Below, one piece after another: positions 43,325 to 51,005 of a stretch of DNA of 51,005 bases. A program made the translations under genes and the position numbers. Numbering within the stretch: position 1 is the first letter of the stretch; the number at the start of each line of letters is the position of its first letter. The notes under the pieces are model-generated. The model saw only the letters and a program-made list of their open reading frames with translations, had not been told where the DNA came from and made no database searches. The DNA comes from Pseudomonas viridiflava (GTDB lineage: Bacteria; Pseudomonadota; Gammaproteobacteria; Pseudomonadales; Pseudomonadaceae): contig NZ_RBTP01000073.1 in the NCBI RefSeq assembly GCF_003702045.1, forward strand, positions 1-51,005, read 5' to 3'.

Positions 43325-45019
43325 ATGAGCAACGAGCAAGAGAAAACGCCCGGTCCGGGGTCAGTCATGCGCCTGTTGTGGCGCAGCCATCCCTGGCTGA
43401 CGGTGTTTACCCTGATTACCGGTGTCATCAGTGGTGTGGCTTCGATTGCAGTGGTCAGTGTCATCAACCAGGCAATCCATGTTGAAGGTTCACGCACTCA
43501 CATTTTGTACTGGTTCATCGGGCTGAGCGCGGTCGCCTTGATATTCCGCAACGCCGCGGCGTTCTTCCCGGCTTACGCCAGCATGCGCATCATGACCCGC
43601 CTGCGCATTGCGCTGTGTCGCAAGATCCTCGGCACGCCGCTGGAGGAGGTTGACCGGCGCGGACCGGCCAACGTGCTGACAATGCTGACCAACGACATTC
43701 CGCAGCTCAATACCACGTTGATCGTGATGCCCACAGTGCTGGTGGAAACCACGGTATTTCTGTTCGGTATCGGCTACTTGGCCTATCTGTCGTGGGTGGT
43801 GCTGGCCCTGACGCTGAGCCTGATGGTCTTGGGCGTGGTGCTTTACCTGTTCTGTTTCAACAGTGGCGTCAAGGTGTCGAGTCGGGTGCGGGATGAATTC
43901 ACCTCGTTCAACGAATACACCCACGCGCTGGTCTTCGGCCTCAAGGAACTGAAGCTCAACGGCATTCGCCGCGACTGGTTCAGCCATTCGGCCATTGGTG
44001 TCTCTTCGACACGGGTGGCGCGCTACAACTTTATCGAGCGGCTGTGGTTTACCGCGGGTGATAACGTCGGGCAACTGACGCTCTCGATCATGATCGGCTG
44101 CCTGCTGTTTGCCGCCCCTGCCGTGGCTGCGCTGGAGCCTGCGGTCCTGACCGCCAGCGTCCTGGCGGTGCTCTACATCATGGGCCCGCTCTCGCTGCTG
44201 GTGGCCGCCATGCCGGTTCTGGCTCAAGGGCGCGTTGCGAGCACCCGCCTGGCCCAGTTCGGTTTCGGCATCAACGACGATCACCCGCAGGTGGTCGAGG
44301 TTGATGCGCCCAAGCTGTTGCATTTTCCACAGAAGGCCTGGGATCGCATTTCCCTCAAAGGCGTGAAGATGGATTACCAGAATGCGGAGTCGGGTTCGGG
44401 TTTTGCGCTGGGGCCGGTCGATCTGGATATCCATGCCGGCGAGCTGATCTACATCGTCGGCGGCAATGGTTGCGGAAAGAGCACCCTGGCCAAGGTGCTG
44501 TGTGGTCTTTACATTCCGCAGTCAGGCCAGGTGCAGCTGGATGGCGTGGACGTGTGTGACAAGAATCGCAGCGCTTATCGGGATCAGTTCTCGGCGGTGT
44601 TTTCCGACTTCCACCTGTTCAATCGCCTGATCGGCCCTGACGAAAAGGAAGCCAGCACCGAGCTTGCACAGAAGTACCTGACCACGCTGGGCCTGGCCGA
44701 CAAGATCAAGATCGAAGGCAGCGGTTATTCGACACTCAAGGCACTCTCTTACGGTCAGCAGAAGCGCCTGGCGCTGGTGTGCGCCTACCTGGAAGATCGT
44801 CCGATCTATGTGCTTGACGAGTGGGCTGCGGACCAGGATCCACCGTTCAAACGGTTCTTTTACGAAGAACTGCTGCCAGACCTCAAACGCCGTGGCAAAA
44901 CGATCCTGATCATCACCCACGACGATCAATACTTTCAGTTGGCCGACCGTATCATCAAGCTTGCCGACGGCCAGATCGTCTCCGACGTCAATTGCACGAT
45001 CCGCGACAAGCAAGCCTGA
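43325..45019 (+). CDS. syrD: SyrD-type cyclic peptide ABC exporter
   Basis: 564 aa with AAGGAT before ATG 43325. The N-terminal ~310 residues form the six-helix exporter domain. The ATPase domain has Walker A GGNGCGKSTLAKVLCGL, a Q-loop-like FSAVFSDFHLFNRL, signature ALSYGQQKRLALV, and Walker B VLDEWAADQDPPFKRFFY, whose WAADQDP form is distinctive for SyrD/PvdE-type transporters. It exports lipopeptide phytotoxins to the periplasm with PseABC-type efflux as a further route. It is downstream of syrP on the same strand and ends at a terminator. The gene looks functional. Confidence 0.94.
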   Translation: MSNEQEKTPGPGSVMRLLWRSHPWLTVFTLITGVISGVASIAVVSVINQAIHVEGSRTHILYWFIGLSAVALIFRNAAAFFPAYASMRIMTRLRIALCRKILGTPLEEVDRRGPANVLTMLTNDIPQLNTTLIVMPTVLVETTVFLFGIGYLAYLSWVVLALTLSLMVLGVVLYLFCFNSGVKVSSRVRDEFTSFNEYTHALVFGLKELKLNGIRRDWFSHSAIGVSSTRVARYNFIERLWFTAGDNVGQLTLSIMIGCLLFAAPAVAALEPAVLTASVLAVLYIMGPLSLLVAAMPVLAQGRVASTRLAQFGFGINDDHPQVVEVDAPKLLHFPQKAWDRISLKGVKMDYQNAESGSGFALGPVDLDIHAGELIYIVGGNGCGKSTLAKVLCGLYIPQSGQVQLDGVDVCDKNRSAYRDQFSAVFSDFHLFNRLIGPDEKEASTELAQKYLTTLGLADKIKIEGSGYSTLKALSYGQQKRLALVCAYLEDRPIYVLDEWAADQDPPFKRFFYEELLPDLKRRGKTILIITHDDQYFQLADRIIKLADGQIVSDVNCTIRDKQA

Positions 45020-45039
45020 CCTGTATCCTCATCACTTTG

Positions 45040-45065
45040 CCCGGCCTTCAGGTCGGGTTTTTTTT
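45040..45065 (+). terminator. Intrinsic terminator of syrD
   Basis: CCCGGCC pairs with GGTCGGG (one G-T pair) around TTCA, followed by eight T residues, 20 bp after the stop. Confidence 0.88.
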
Positions 45066-45077
45066 GCGCTGCATTTA

Positions 45078-45170
45078 ACCGGCAGCAAACCTGTAAACGC
45101 GGTGCGCCTGCTACGCCCAAAGGCCTGCTGCGCAGTCCATCGCCGCCGTCGTAACCTCCGGGGGCTCCTA
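45078..45170. repeat. Degenerate partial copy of the 15.5-kb repeat
   Basis: Read on the minus strand this stretch matches the interior of the element at 15491-15623. Shared blocks are GGAGCCCCCGGAGGTTACGA, CGGCG(A/G)CGATG, GCAGCAGGCC and GCAGGTTT/CAGGTTT with CTGCCGGT. It has lost one REP end (no GCGCGCTTGCC) and keeps the GGAGCC end. It sits between the syrD and dat terminators, where a sypABC cluster is expected in producers. Confidence 0.65.
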
Positions 45171-45180
45171 CGAGCAGAAG

Positions 45181-45207
45181 AAAAAAAGCCGCCCCAGTGG
45201 GCGGCTG
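45181..45207 (-). terminator. Intrinsic terminator of dat
   Basis: On the minus strand AGCCGCCC pairs with GGGCGGCT around a short loop and is followed by seven T residues, 14 bp beyond the dat stop. Confidence 0.9.
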
Positions 45208-45220
45208 AAGGGGAAGCGGG

Positions 45221-46537
45221 TCAGTGTGTGTTACAGGCCGATGCCACAGAAGACTCGAAGCGCTCCAGCACCATGCCCACTTCCTGCTCGCTAATGGTCA
45301 GTGCGGGCAGAAACCGCAGAACGGCGCTGTGTCGGCCGCCGGTTTCGACCATTAAACCGTTTTCGAAGCAGTTGAGTTTGATTGTGCGGGCCAGTTTTGC
45401 GTGGCCTGGGCCGGTGCGGCCTTTTTCACGCGGGTGCGCAACCTCCACCCCCAGCATCAGCCCGCGCCCGCGCACCTCGACCAGCGCCGGATAGCGACTG
45501 GCGATGTCTTTAAGGCCGCTGGCCAGGATCTCGCCACGCGCAGCGGCCTGGGCTGCCAGGTTGTGTGACTGCACATGACGGATCGTCGCGGCGCCGGCCA
45601 CCATTGCGATCTGGTTGCCTCGGAACGTACCGGCGTGCATACCGGCGCCCCAGGTATCCAGGTGTTCGGCGAATACGATCACCGACAAGGGATAGCCCCC
45701 GCCAATGGCCTTGGACAACACCAGGATGTCTGGCACGACGCCCGAATGATCGAGCGCAAACGTGCTGCCCGTTCGCCCCAGGCCCGTCTGCACTTCGTCG
45801 ATGATCAGAAGGATTTCCTGCTCGCGGGTGATCTCGCGCAGTTCACGCAGCCAGGCCGCCGATGCTGGAATACAGCCACCTTCACCCTGAATCACTTCCA
45901 CGATCACCGCAGCCGGTTTTTGCACGCCGCCTTCGGGGTCGGTGAGCACCGTGCGGATGTACTCGATGGACAACTGATCGGTATGTTGGCCGTCAGTGCC
46001 AAACGGACAGCGCAGCGCGTAAGGGAAGGGCAGGAAATGCGTGCCAGGGTTAACCGCGCCGACGTTCATCTTCGGCTTGAGGTTACCCATCGCCGACAAC
46101 GCCCCGGCGGTCATGCCGTGGTAGCCGCCATGAAATGCCATCAGCGTGCTGCGCTGGGTGTAATGACGCGCCAGTTTGATGGCAGCCTCCACGGCGTCCG
46201 AACCACTGGGGCCGCAGAACAGAATCTTGCTGTTGTTGCGCATGGGTTCAGGCAGCGTTGAAAACAGCGCCTGCACGAACTCATGCTTGGCTGGCGTGGA
46301 CAGGTCCAGCGCCTGTTGCAATTGTCCAGACTCAAAAAAGCGCATGACGGCCTCGCGCACCACCGCAGGGTTGTGACCCAGCGCCAGCGTACCGGCATTG
46401 GCCAGACAGTCCAGGTATTCCTGCCCCTGATCGTCCTTCAAACGTGAGCCGCTTCCGCTGACGAACAAACGCTGAAACGTCGCCGCGTAGGTCCTTGCAT
46501 TGGATTCGACTTTTTTCAGATAGCTCAGCTCTTGCAT
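45221..46537 (-). CDS. dat: Diaminobutyrate--2-oxoglutarate aminotransferase
   Basis: 438 aa if ATG 46537 is used, which begins MQELSYLKKVESNARTY as in class III aminotransferases; ATG 46570 is an alternative and the ORF opens further upstream without support. The PLP fold is shown by CGPSGSDAVEAAIKLAR, FHGGYHGMTAGALSAMG, VEVIQGEGGCIPAS, the Asp in LIIDEVQTGLGRTG, and the PLP Lys in VLSKAIGGGYPLSV with TFRGNQIAM. It converts aspartate semialdehyde to 2,4-diaminobutyrate, a building block of syringomycin and syringopeptin. In the syr-syp island a dat gene lies beside pseABC, as here, divergent from it. It is complete. Confidence 0.85.
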   Translation of the reverse strand: MQELSYLKKVESNARTYAATFQRLFVSGSGSRLKDDQGQEYLDCLANAGTLALGHNPAVVREAVMRFFESGQLQQALDLSTPAKHEFVQALFSTLPEPMRNNSKILFCGPSGSDAVEAAIKLARHYTQRSTLMAFHGGYHGMTAGALSAMGNLKPKMNVGAVNPGTHFLPFPYALRCPFGTDGQHTDQLSIEYIRTVLTDPEGGVQKPAAVIVEVIQGEGGCIPASAAWLRELREITREQEILLIIDEVQTGLGRTGSTFALDHSGVVPDILVLSKAIGGGYPLSVIVFAEHLDTWGAGMHAGTFRGNQIAMVAGAATIRHVQSHNLAAQAAARGEILASGLKDIASRYPALVEVRGRGLMLGVEVAHPREKGRTGPGHAKLARTIKLNCFENGLMVETGGRHSAVLRFLPALTISEQEVGMVLERFESSVASACNTH

Positions 46538-46759
46538 AGTCGGGTACTCGTTTGCCTTGAGAAATGGCATCGGTGGCGAGGCCTGTGCGCGACTCGCGTG
46601 ATGAGTGTCCGATTCTGCTGCACAGCGGATACAGCGACAATTTCCCGTACCGCAATGTCCCCGCTTTCCGCGCCAGACAGTGCAGGTGACAAACGCTTCA
46701 ATAGCGCCGTGAAATGCAGTCGAGCGCCTGACCCAATGTCCGGGCATCAAGAGGACGCC

Positions 46760-48193
46760 ATGGATATCTTCAAAGCGACAGCGCAACGGTCTCTGCCGCT
46801 CCTGTACGCGCTGATCGTGAGCGGGTGCGTGCTGGGCCCCGATTACCATCCCCCGCAGGTCAAGGTTCCCGAGCAGTGGCAGGCGCCGCTGCCGCACGGC
46901 GCCAGCATCAAGGCTTTGTCCGGCTGGTGGCAGCAATTCAACGACCCGCAGCTCGAACAACTGCTGCAATGGGCCGAAGCCGACAGCCCGACGCTGGATC
47001 AGGCCTGGGCCAATATTCAGCAGGCGCGTTCGACGCTTGCCGTCAGTGAGGCCAATGCCTCGCCCACCCTGAACGGCAACCTTGCACGCAACCGCACCGG
47101 CCAGCGCGATGACTCCACAAACCAGGCGTATTCCAGTTCATCGGCAGGCCTTGATGCCGCCTGGGAAATAGACCTCTTCGGCAAGTTTCGTCGCGACCGG
47201 GAAGCCTCCCGCAACCGCATTCAAGCCCGCGTCGATGACTGGCACGATGCCCGGGTATCGCTGGCCGCAGAAGTCGCCGATGACTATGTTCAATACCGTG
47301 GCTGTCAGCGGCTGGTCGATGCTTATCAGCAACAGCTCGATTCGCAACACCAGACCGCCAGTCTCACCGCCCTGTCCTTGAAGGCCGGTTTCACCGCGCC
47401 GGCGGACCTGGCCCTGACCGAGGCGTCCGCCGCCAGCAGCCAGTCAACCCTGATCAACCAGCGCAGCGAGTGCGACGTGCTGCTCAAACAGCTCACCCAA
47501 CTGACCGGCGTTGACGAGCGACAGGTGCGTGACGCGTTGGGGCAGGGCGCTACGCAATTGCCGGTGCCCGCGCAGTTGCAGGTGCGCGCCATTCCGGCCG
47601 ATCTGGTTCGCCAGCGCCCCGATCTGGCCTCGCGTGAGCGAGAACTGGCTGCGGCAAGTGCCGATATCGGTGTGGCTGAAGCCCAGCGCTGGCCCAGCCT
47701 GAGTCTGTCCGGTTCTTTCGCTGTGGGTGCCAGTAAAGGTCAGCTAATGCGCCAGTGGACGATAGGCCCGCTGTTGTCCTTGCCGCTGCTGGATGGCGGT
47801 CTGGGGCGTGCGACTGTCAACAGTGCCGAGGCGGCCTACGCAGCCGCGCTGGCTTCTTATAAGCAAACGCTGCGCACCTCGGTGGGCGAGGTCGAGCAGG
47901 CGCTGGTCCGGCTGGACGCTGCCCGGCGTCGCGAGGCCGATGTCGAGCGCGCCACCGAAGGTTACCGAACCTATTTTCTGGCGGTGGACAAAGCCTGGCA
48001 GGCCGGCGGTGTGAATATCCTGGACCGTGAAACGGCCCGGCGCACGGCCCTGGATGCACAGATCGAGCTGATTACCCTACAGCAGGAGCAGGTGCGTTAC
48101 TGGATCGCACTCTATAAGGCGCTGGGTGGCGGCTGGCAGCAAGACGATGCCGGTTATCCCGTCGCACAGTCCGCAATCGGGGGGCGATCATGA
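46760..48193 (+). CDS. pseA: Outer-membrane efflux lipoprotein (OprM/NodT family), PseA
   Basis: 477 aa from ATG 46760 with AGAGGA upstream; a longer ORF to 46532 overlaps the dat start. A lipobox LIVSGC gives a lipid-modified Cys near residue 22, followed by GPDYHPPQVKVPEQW, the standard opening of NodT-type efflux proteins. Two long coiled halves follow, with SAGLDAAWEIDLFGKFRRDREASR and LVRQRPDLASRERELAAASADIG, and IGPLLSLPLLDGGLGRATVNSAEAAYAAALASYKQTL in the second repeat. It forms the trimeric channel of an RND pump. Its last bases overlap the start of pseB (ATGA). A half-palindrome TGTCCCCG...CAGACA at 46656-46679 resembles a syr-syp box with wrong spacing. Confidence 0.9.
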   Translation: MDIFKATAQRSLPLLYALIVSGCVLGPDYHPPQVKVPEQWQAPLPHGASIKALSGWWQQFNDPQLEQLLQWAEADSPTLDQAWANIQQARSTLAVSEANASPTLNGNLARNRTGQRDDSTNQAYSSSSAGLDAAWEIDLFGKFRRDREASRNRIQARVDDWHDARVSLAAEVADDYVQYRGCQRLVDAYQQQLDSQHQTASLTALSLKAGFTAPADLALTEASAASSQSTLINQRSECDVLLKQLTQLTGVDERQVRDALGQGATQLPVPAQLQVRAIPADLVRQRPDLASRERELAAASADIGVAEAQRWPSLSLSGSFAVGASKGQLMRQWTIGPLLSLPLLDGGLGRATVNSAEAAYAAALASYKQTLRTSVGEVEQALVRLDAARRREADVERATEGYRTYFLAVDKAWQAGGVNILDRETARRTALDAQIELITLQQEQVRYWIALYKALGGGWQQDDAGYPVAQSAIGGRS

Positions 48194-49299
48194 ATCCGCG
48201 ACTGCGCAAGCTGCTCTGGATTCTCGCGGTCATGGGCGTCGCGTTGGCGCTGATCGTGATGGTGTATCGCAGGCCCGGCCCGGCCGCTGAGCCCGCCACA
48301 CCTCCCAGTGCCCTCAGTGTCGAAATCACCCACGCACAGCCCCGTACCTGGCCTAACGAGGTGGCGGCAAACGGTCGCCTGCTGCCCTGGCAGGAAGCGG
48401 TGATCAGCGCCGAAACCGGGAGCCTGCGTATTGCCAGCATCGATGCCGACATCGGCGACCGGGTACGCAAAGGACAGGTGCTGGCAACGCTGGCCCAAGA
48501 CAGCCTCCTGGCCGAGCAGAGCAGACAGCAGGCAACGGTGGCGCAGGCCAGTGTCAACCTGCGCAAGGCCCAGTCCGATCTGCGGCGCGCCGAGGTGGTT
48601 GGTGTGACCGGCGTGCTGTCCGGTCAGCAAACCGAGCAATACCACATCGCGGTAGACACGGCCCGAGCCGAGCTGGGTACGGCGACTGCCGATATGCAAA
48701 GCATCCGCATCAGAATGGGCCAGACGCGCATCGTGGCGGTGGACGACGGCATCGTTTCGTCGCGGGCCGCCTTGTTGGGCAATGTGGTCAGCGCCGGAAC
48801 CGAACTGTTTCGCCTGGTGCGTGGAGGGCGGATCGAATGGCAGGCCGAGCTGGATGCGCGGCAATTGGCCCAGGTCCAGGCGGGACAGCCTGCGCACCTG
48901 ACACTGCCGGACGGTCAGTCGGTCGAGGGTAAGGTCCGTCTGGTTTCGCCGATTATTGATAACAACACGGGGCGGGCGCTGGTCTACGTGGCGCTCGATG
49001 TCAAAAGCGCTGCACGTTCGGGCATGTACGCCAGCGGTCGTATCGAGCTGCTTCCCGCACCGGCGATGACGGTGCCGGACAGCGCCGTGATTCTGCGTGA
49101 CGGTCGGTCCTGGGTGTTTGTCGTCGGGTCCGATGACCGCGCCTTGCAGCGCCAGGTAGAAGTGGGTCGTCGTCGCGACAATGCAGTGGAGATCGTTTCC
49201 GGTCTTGATCAACACGAGTCGATCGTGCGCTCCGGAGGCGCGTTCCTCAGTGACGGTGCCCATGTCACACCCGTGGAGACGGGGACCGTAACGCCATGA
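48190..49299 (+). CDS. pseB: RND efflux periplasmic adaptor, PseB
   Basis: 369 aa. An N-terminal membrane anchor (LLWILAVMGVALALIVMVYRR) is followed by the biotin-lipoyl halves (VAANGRLLPWQEAVISAETGSLRIASIDADIGDRVRKGQVLATL and IVAVDDGIVSSRAALLGNVVSAG), a helical hairpin (~95-160) and a beta-barrel with PLPDGQSVEGKVRLVSP. The protein links the outer-membrane channel to the RND pump. It is translationally coupled by ATGA overlaps to both neighbours, so pseABC is one operon. PseABC is reported to help secrete syringomycin and syringopeptin and to be co-regulated with them; the assignment here rests on position and family. Confidence 0.9.
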   Translation: MNPRLRKLLWILAVMGVALALIVMVYRRPGPAAEPATPPSALSVEITHAQPRTWPNEVAANGRLLPWQEAVISAETGSLRIASIDADIGDRVRKGQVLATLAQDSLLAEQSRQQATVAQASVNLRKAQSDLRRAEVVGVTGVLSGQQTEQYHIAVDTARAELGTATADMQSIRIRMGQTRIVAVDDGIVSSRAALLGNVVSAGTELFRLVRGGRIEWQAELDARQLAQVQAGQPAHLTLPDGQSVEGKVRLVSPIIDNNTGRALVYVALDVKSAARSGMYASGRIELLPAPAMTVPDSAVILRDGRSWVFVVGSDDRALQRQVEVGRRRDNAVEIVSGLDQHESIVRSGGAFLSDGAHVTPVETGTVTP

Positions 49300-51005
49300 C
49301 GCTTTCGTCCCTGTCGATCCGTTATCCGGTTCCGGCGCTCATGCTGTTTATCCTGCTGGGAGTGCTGGGCTTCATCGGCCTTGAGCGTCTGGGCATTCAG
49401 GACTATCCGGATCTTGACCTGCCGGTCGTGACCATCAGCGCTTCGCTGGAAGGGGCGGCTCCTGAGCAGCTGGAAACCGAGGTTGCCCGCAAGCTGGAGG
49501 ATCGGCTGTCGTCGCTTCGATTGCTCAAGCACATGGCCACGACCATTACGTCGGGCAACGTCCAGATCAACGTCAGTTTCGCCATCGAGAAGGATGGCAA
49601 TGAAGCGCTCAACGAAGTCCGCAACGCCGTGGACAGCACGATGGCGCAGTTGCCCGCCAGTCTGGACCCGCCGAGCGTGGCCCGGGTGACGACTTATGAA
49701 AAGCCGGTGCTGACCTACATGATCGATGCCCCGGGCATGGACGAAGAGGCGCTGTCCTGGTTTATCGATAATGAGTTGAGCAAGCATTTGCAGGAGGTCA
49801 AGGGGGTTGGCGAAGTACTGCGGATGGGCGGTGTGCGGCGCGAAATCCAGGTGGACCTGAACCCCATGATGATGTCCGGGCTGGCCCTGGGTGTCGACGA
49901 TGTTCAGGCACCGCTCAAGGCGATGCAAATAGACAACTCCGGCGGCATGGCGCTGCTGGGCAGCGGCCGCATGGCGGTGCGCACCCTGGGCGGTATCGAC
50001 GACCCGCAAAAACTGGGCGCCATCGACGTGCCGGTGGCTGATGGGCGTGCGTTCAAGCTCAATCAGCTGGCCAGCATTCGTGACTATCACGCCGAGCGTC
50101 AGTCGCTGGCCTTCCTCAACGGTCGGCCGATCGTGGGGATTCAGGTCATTCGCTCTCTGGGTTTTTCCGATGTCGACATGGCCGCCGCCATACGCGCAGC
50201 CGTGGCCAGCTTTGTCGCCAGCCATCCGGATGTGAGTTTGATGGAAATCAGCGACAGCTCGGCGTCGGTTCAAGAGAACTATCACGACTCGATGAATCTG
50301 CTATACGAGGGCATTTTGCTGGCCGTGCTCGTGGTCTGGTGGTTTCTGCGCGATTTTCGCGCCATGTTGATCGTCGCGACGGCGCTGCCGTTGTCGATCA
50401 TCCCGACCTTCGGCCTGATGTACTTTGCAGGTTTCTCCCTCAATACCGTTTCGTTGCTCGCGCTGGCGTTGATCATCGGCATTCTGGTGGATGATGCCAT
50501 CGTCGAGGTGGAAAACATCGCCCGTCACTTGCGCATGGGCAAGAACCCTCGCGAGGCGGCGATGGAGGCGGCCGACGAGATCGGACTGGCTGTCATCGCC
50601 ACCACCGTGACGCTGGTAGCGGTCTTTCTGCCCACCGCGTTCATGGGCGGAGTGGCAGGCAAGCTGTTCGTGCAGTTCGGTGTGACAGCCTCGGCGGCAT
50701 TGCTGTTTTCACTGCTAGTTGCACGACTGCTCACGCCGATGATGGCGGCCGCTTTTCTGAGGCCTATCAAACATGTCGAGCAGGACGGCTGGTTGATGCG
50801 GCGCTACCTGTCGTGTATTCGAAGCAGTTTGAAGTGGCGTAAGACCAGTATCGCGCTGGCGGGGCTGTTTTTTGCCGGTTCGCTGGCGTTGATCGGCTTT
50901 TTGCCCACCAGCTTCTTGCCCGCCCAGGACATCGCTCGATCAACCATCACCCTGGAATTGCCGCCCGGCACCACGCTGGAGCAGACGGCCGAGGTGGCAC
51001 GCCAG
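49296..51005 (+). CDS. pseC: RND multidrug/lipopeptide transporter, PseC (5' part)
   Basis: The first ~570 codons are present and the frame runs off the window end. It starts ATG 49296 inside the pseB stop. The N-terminal TM1 is IRYPVPALMLFILLGVLGFIGLERLGIQDYPDLDLP, then the porter domain, then TM2 onward (~330). The proton-relay segment ALALIIGILVDDAIVEVENIARHL in TM4 carries the Asp-Asp pair required for antiport. GVAGKLFVQFGVTASAALLFSLLVARLLTPMM marks TM6. It is the inner-membrane pump of the PseABC system. Full length would be about 1,020 aa. Confidence 0.92.
   Translation, partial: MTLSSLSIRYPVPALMLFILLGVLGFIGLERLGIQDYPDLDLPVVTISASLEGAAPEQLETEVARKLEDRLSSLRLLKHMATTITSGNVQINVSFAIEKDGNEALNEVRNAVDSTMAQLPASLDPPSVARVTTYEKPVLTYMIDAPGMDEEALSWFIDNELSKHLQEVKGVGEVLRMGGVRREIQVDLNPMMMSGLALGVDDVQAPLKAMQIDNSGGMALLGSGRMAVRTLGGIDDPQKLGAIDVPVADGRAFKLNQLASIRDYHAERQSLAFLNGRPIVGIQVIRSLGFSDVDMAAAIRAAVASFVASHPDVSLMEISDSSASVQENYHDSMNLLYEGILLAVLVVWWFLRDFRAMLIVATALPLSIIPTFGLMYFAGFSLNTVSLLALALIIGILVDDAIVEVENIARHLRMGKNPREAAMEAADEIGLAVIATTVTLVAVFLPTAFMGGVAGKLFVQFGVTASAALLFSLLVARLLTPMMAAAFLRPIKHVEQDGWLMRRYLSCIRSSLKWRKTSIALAGLFFAGSLALIGFLPTSFLPAQDIARSTITLELPPGTTLEQTAEVARQ

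Noticed and set aside
43490..44434. Long antisense ORF (314 codons) opposite syrD
   Set aside because: It is the mirror of a conserved exporter gene, has a low-complexity His/Gln/Arg-rich product and no ribosome site.
46656..46679. TGTCCCCG...CAGACA near pseA as a syr-syp box
   Set aside because: The outer arms fit but the total length is 24 bp instead of 20, so spacing does not match the consensus. Kept only as a comment under pseA.
48154..50285. Two long minus-strand ORFs opposite pseB and pseC
   Set aside because: Both overlap conserved efflux genes completely and their translations match no family.

Overview
The window reads as chromosome of a member of the Pseudomonas syringae complex. 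The clearest signs are a syringomycin-type island (syrB1, syrB2, syrC, syrP, syrD, dat, pseABC), a LOV histidine kinase fused to a receiver, and a vanillate demethylase locus. The DNA is GC-rich and densely coding. I see no rRNA, tRNA, CRISPR array or complete insertion sequence.

Layout. 1-2.6 kb: the 3' end of a phospholipase D of the type VI effector kind, a coupled Sel1-repeat putative immunity protein, and a broken membrane-protein gene. 2.8-6.5 kb: glucarate dehydratase, an MFS permease and a divergent LysR regulator. 6.6-12.4 kb: a secreted protein of unknown function, a subtilisin-like protease with an unusual active site, a nucleoside hydrolase and a GGDEF-EAL protein. 12.5-15.3 kb: vanR, vanB and vanA with two VanR-type operators. 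15.5 kb: a REP-bounded repeat (REPIN-like). 15.6-20.2 kb: a LysR regulator, PuuD-like and PuuR-like proteins and a TonB-dependent receptor. 20.5-24.9 kb: a stress-type group (metallothionein, DUF1264 lipoprotein, cupin, zinc alcohol dehydrogenase, SRPBCC membrane protein, DUF892 ferritin-like protein). 25-31.7 kb: galE, then a tight four-gene glycan operon (glycosyltransferase, UDP-galactopyranose mutase, clan GH-A hydrolase, ABC exporter). 31.8-35.4 kb: LOV kinase, a membrane/coiled-coil protein and a small cupin.

35.4-51.0 kb is the most notable part. The tailoring and export genes of the syringomycin/syringopeptin island are present with catalytic residues intact: SyrB1 (Thr-loading A-T), SyrB2 (non-heme iron chlorinase), SyrC (Cys acyltransferase), SyrP (hydroxylase), SyrD (exporter), Dat (diaminobutyrate supply) and PseABC (RND efflux). 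Two good syr-syp box operators lie between the divergent syrB1 and syrP genes. The megasynthetases are missing. Where syrE should follow syrC there is only a 669-codon ORF with a half condensation domain and a divergent adenylation domain that stops just after core A8. Where the sypABC genes are expected, between syrD and dat, there are only 201 bp holding two terminators and a degenerate copy of the repeat at 15.5 kb. Either the island has lost its assembly lines, or the halogenation module now serves another acceptor.
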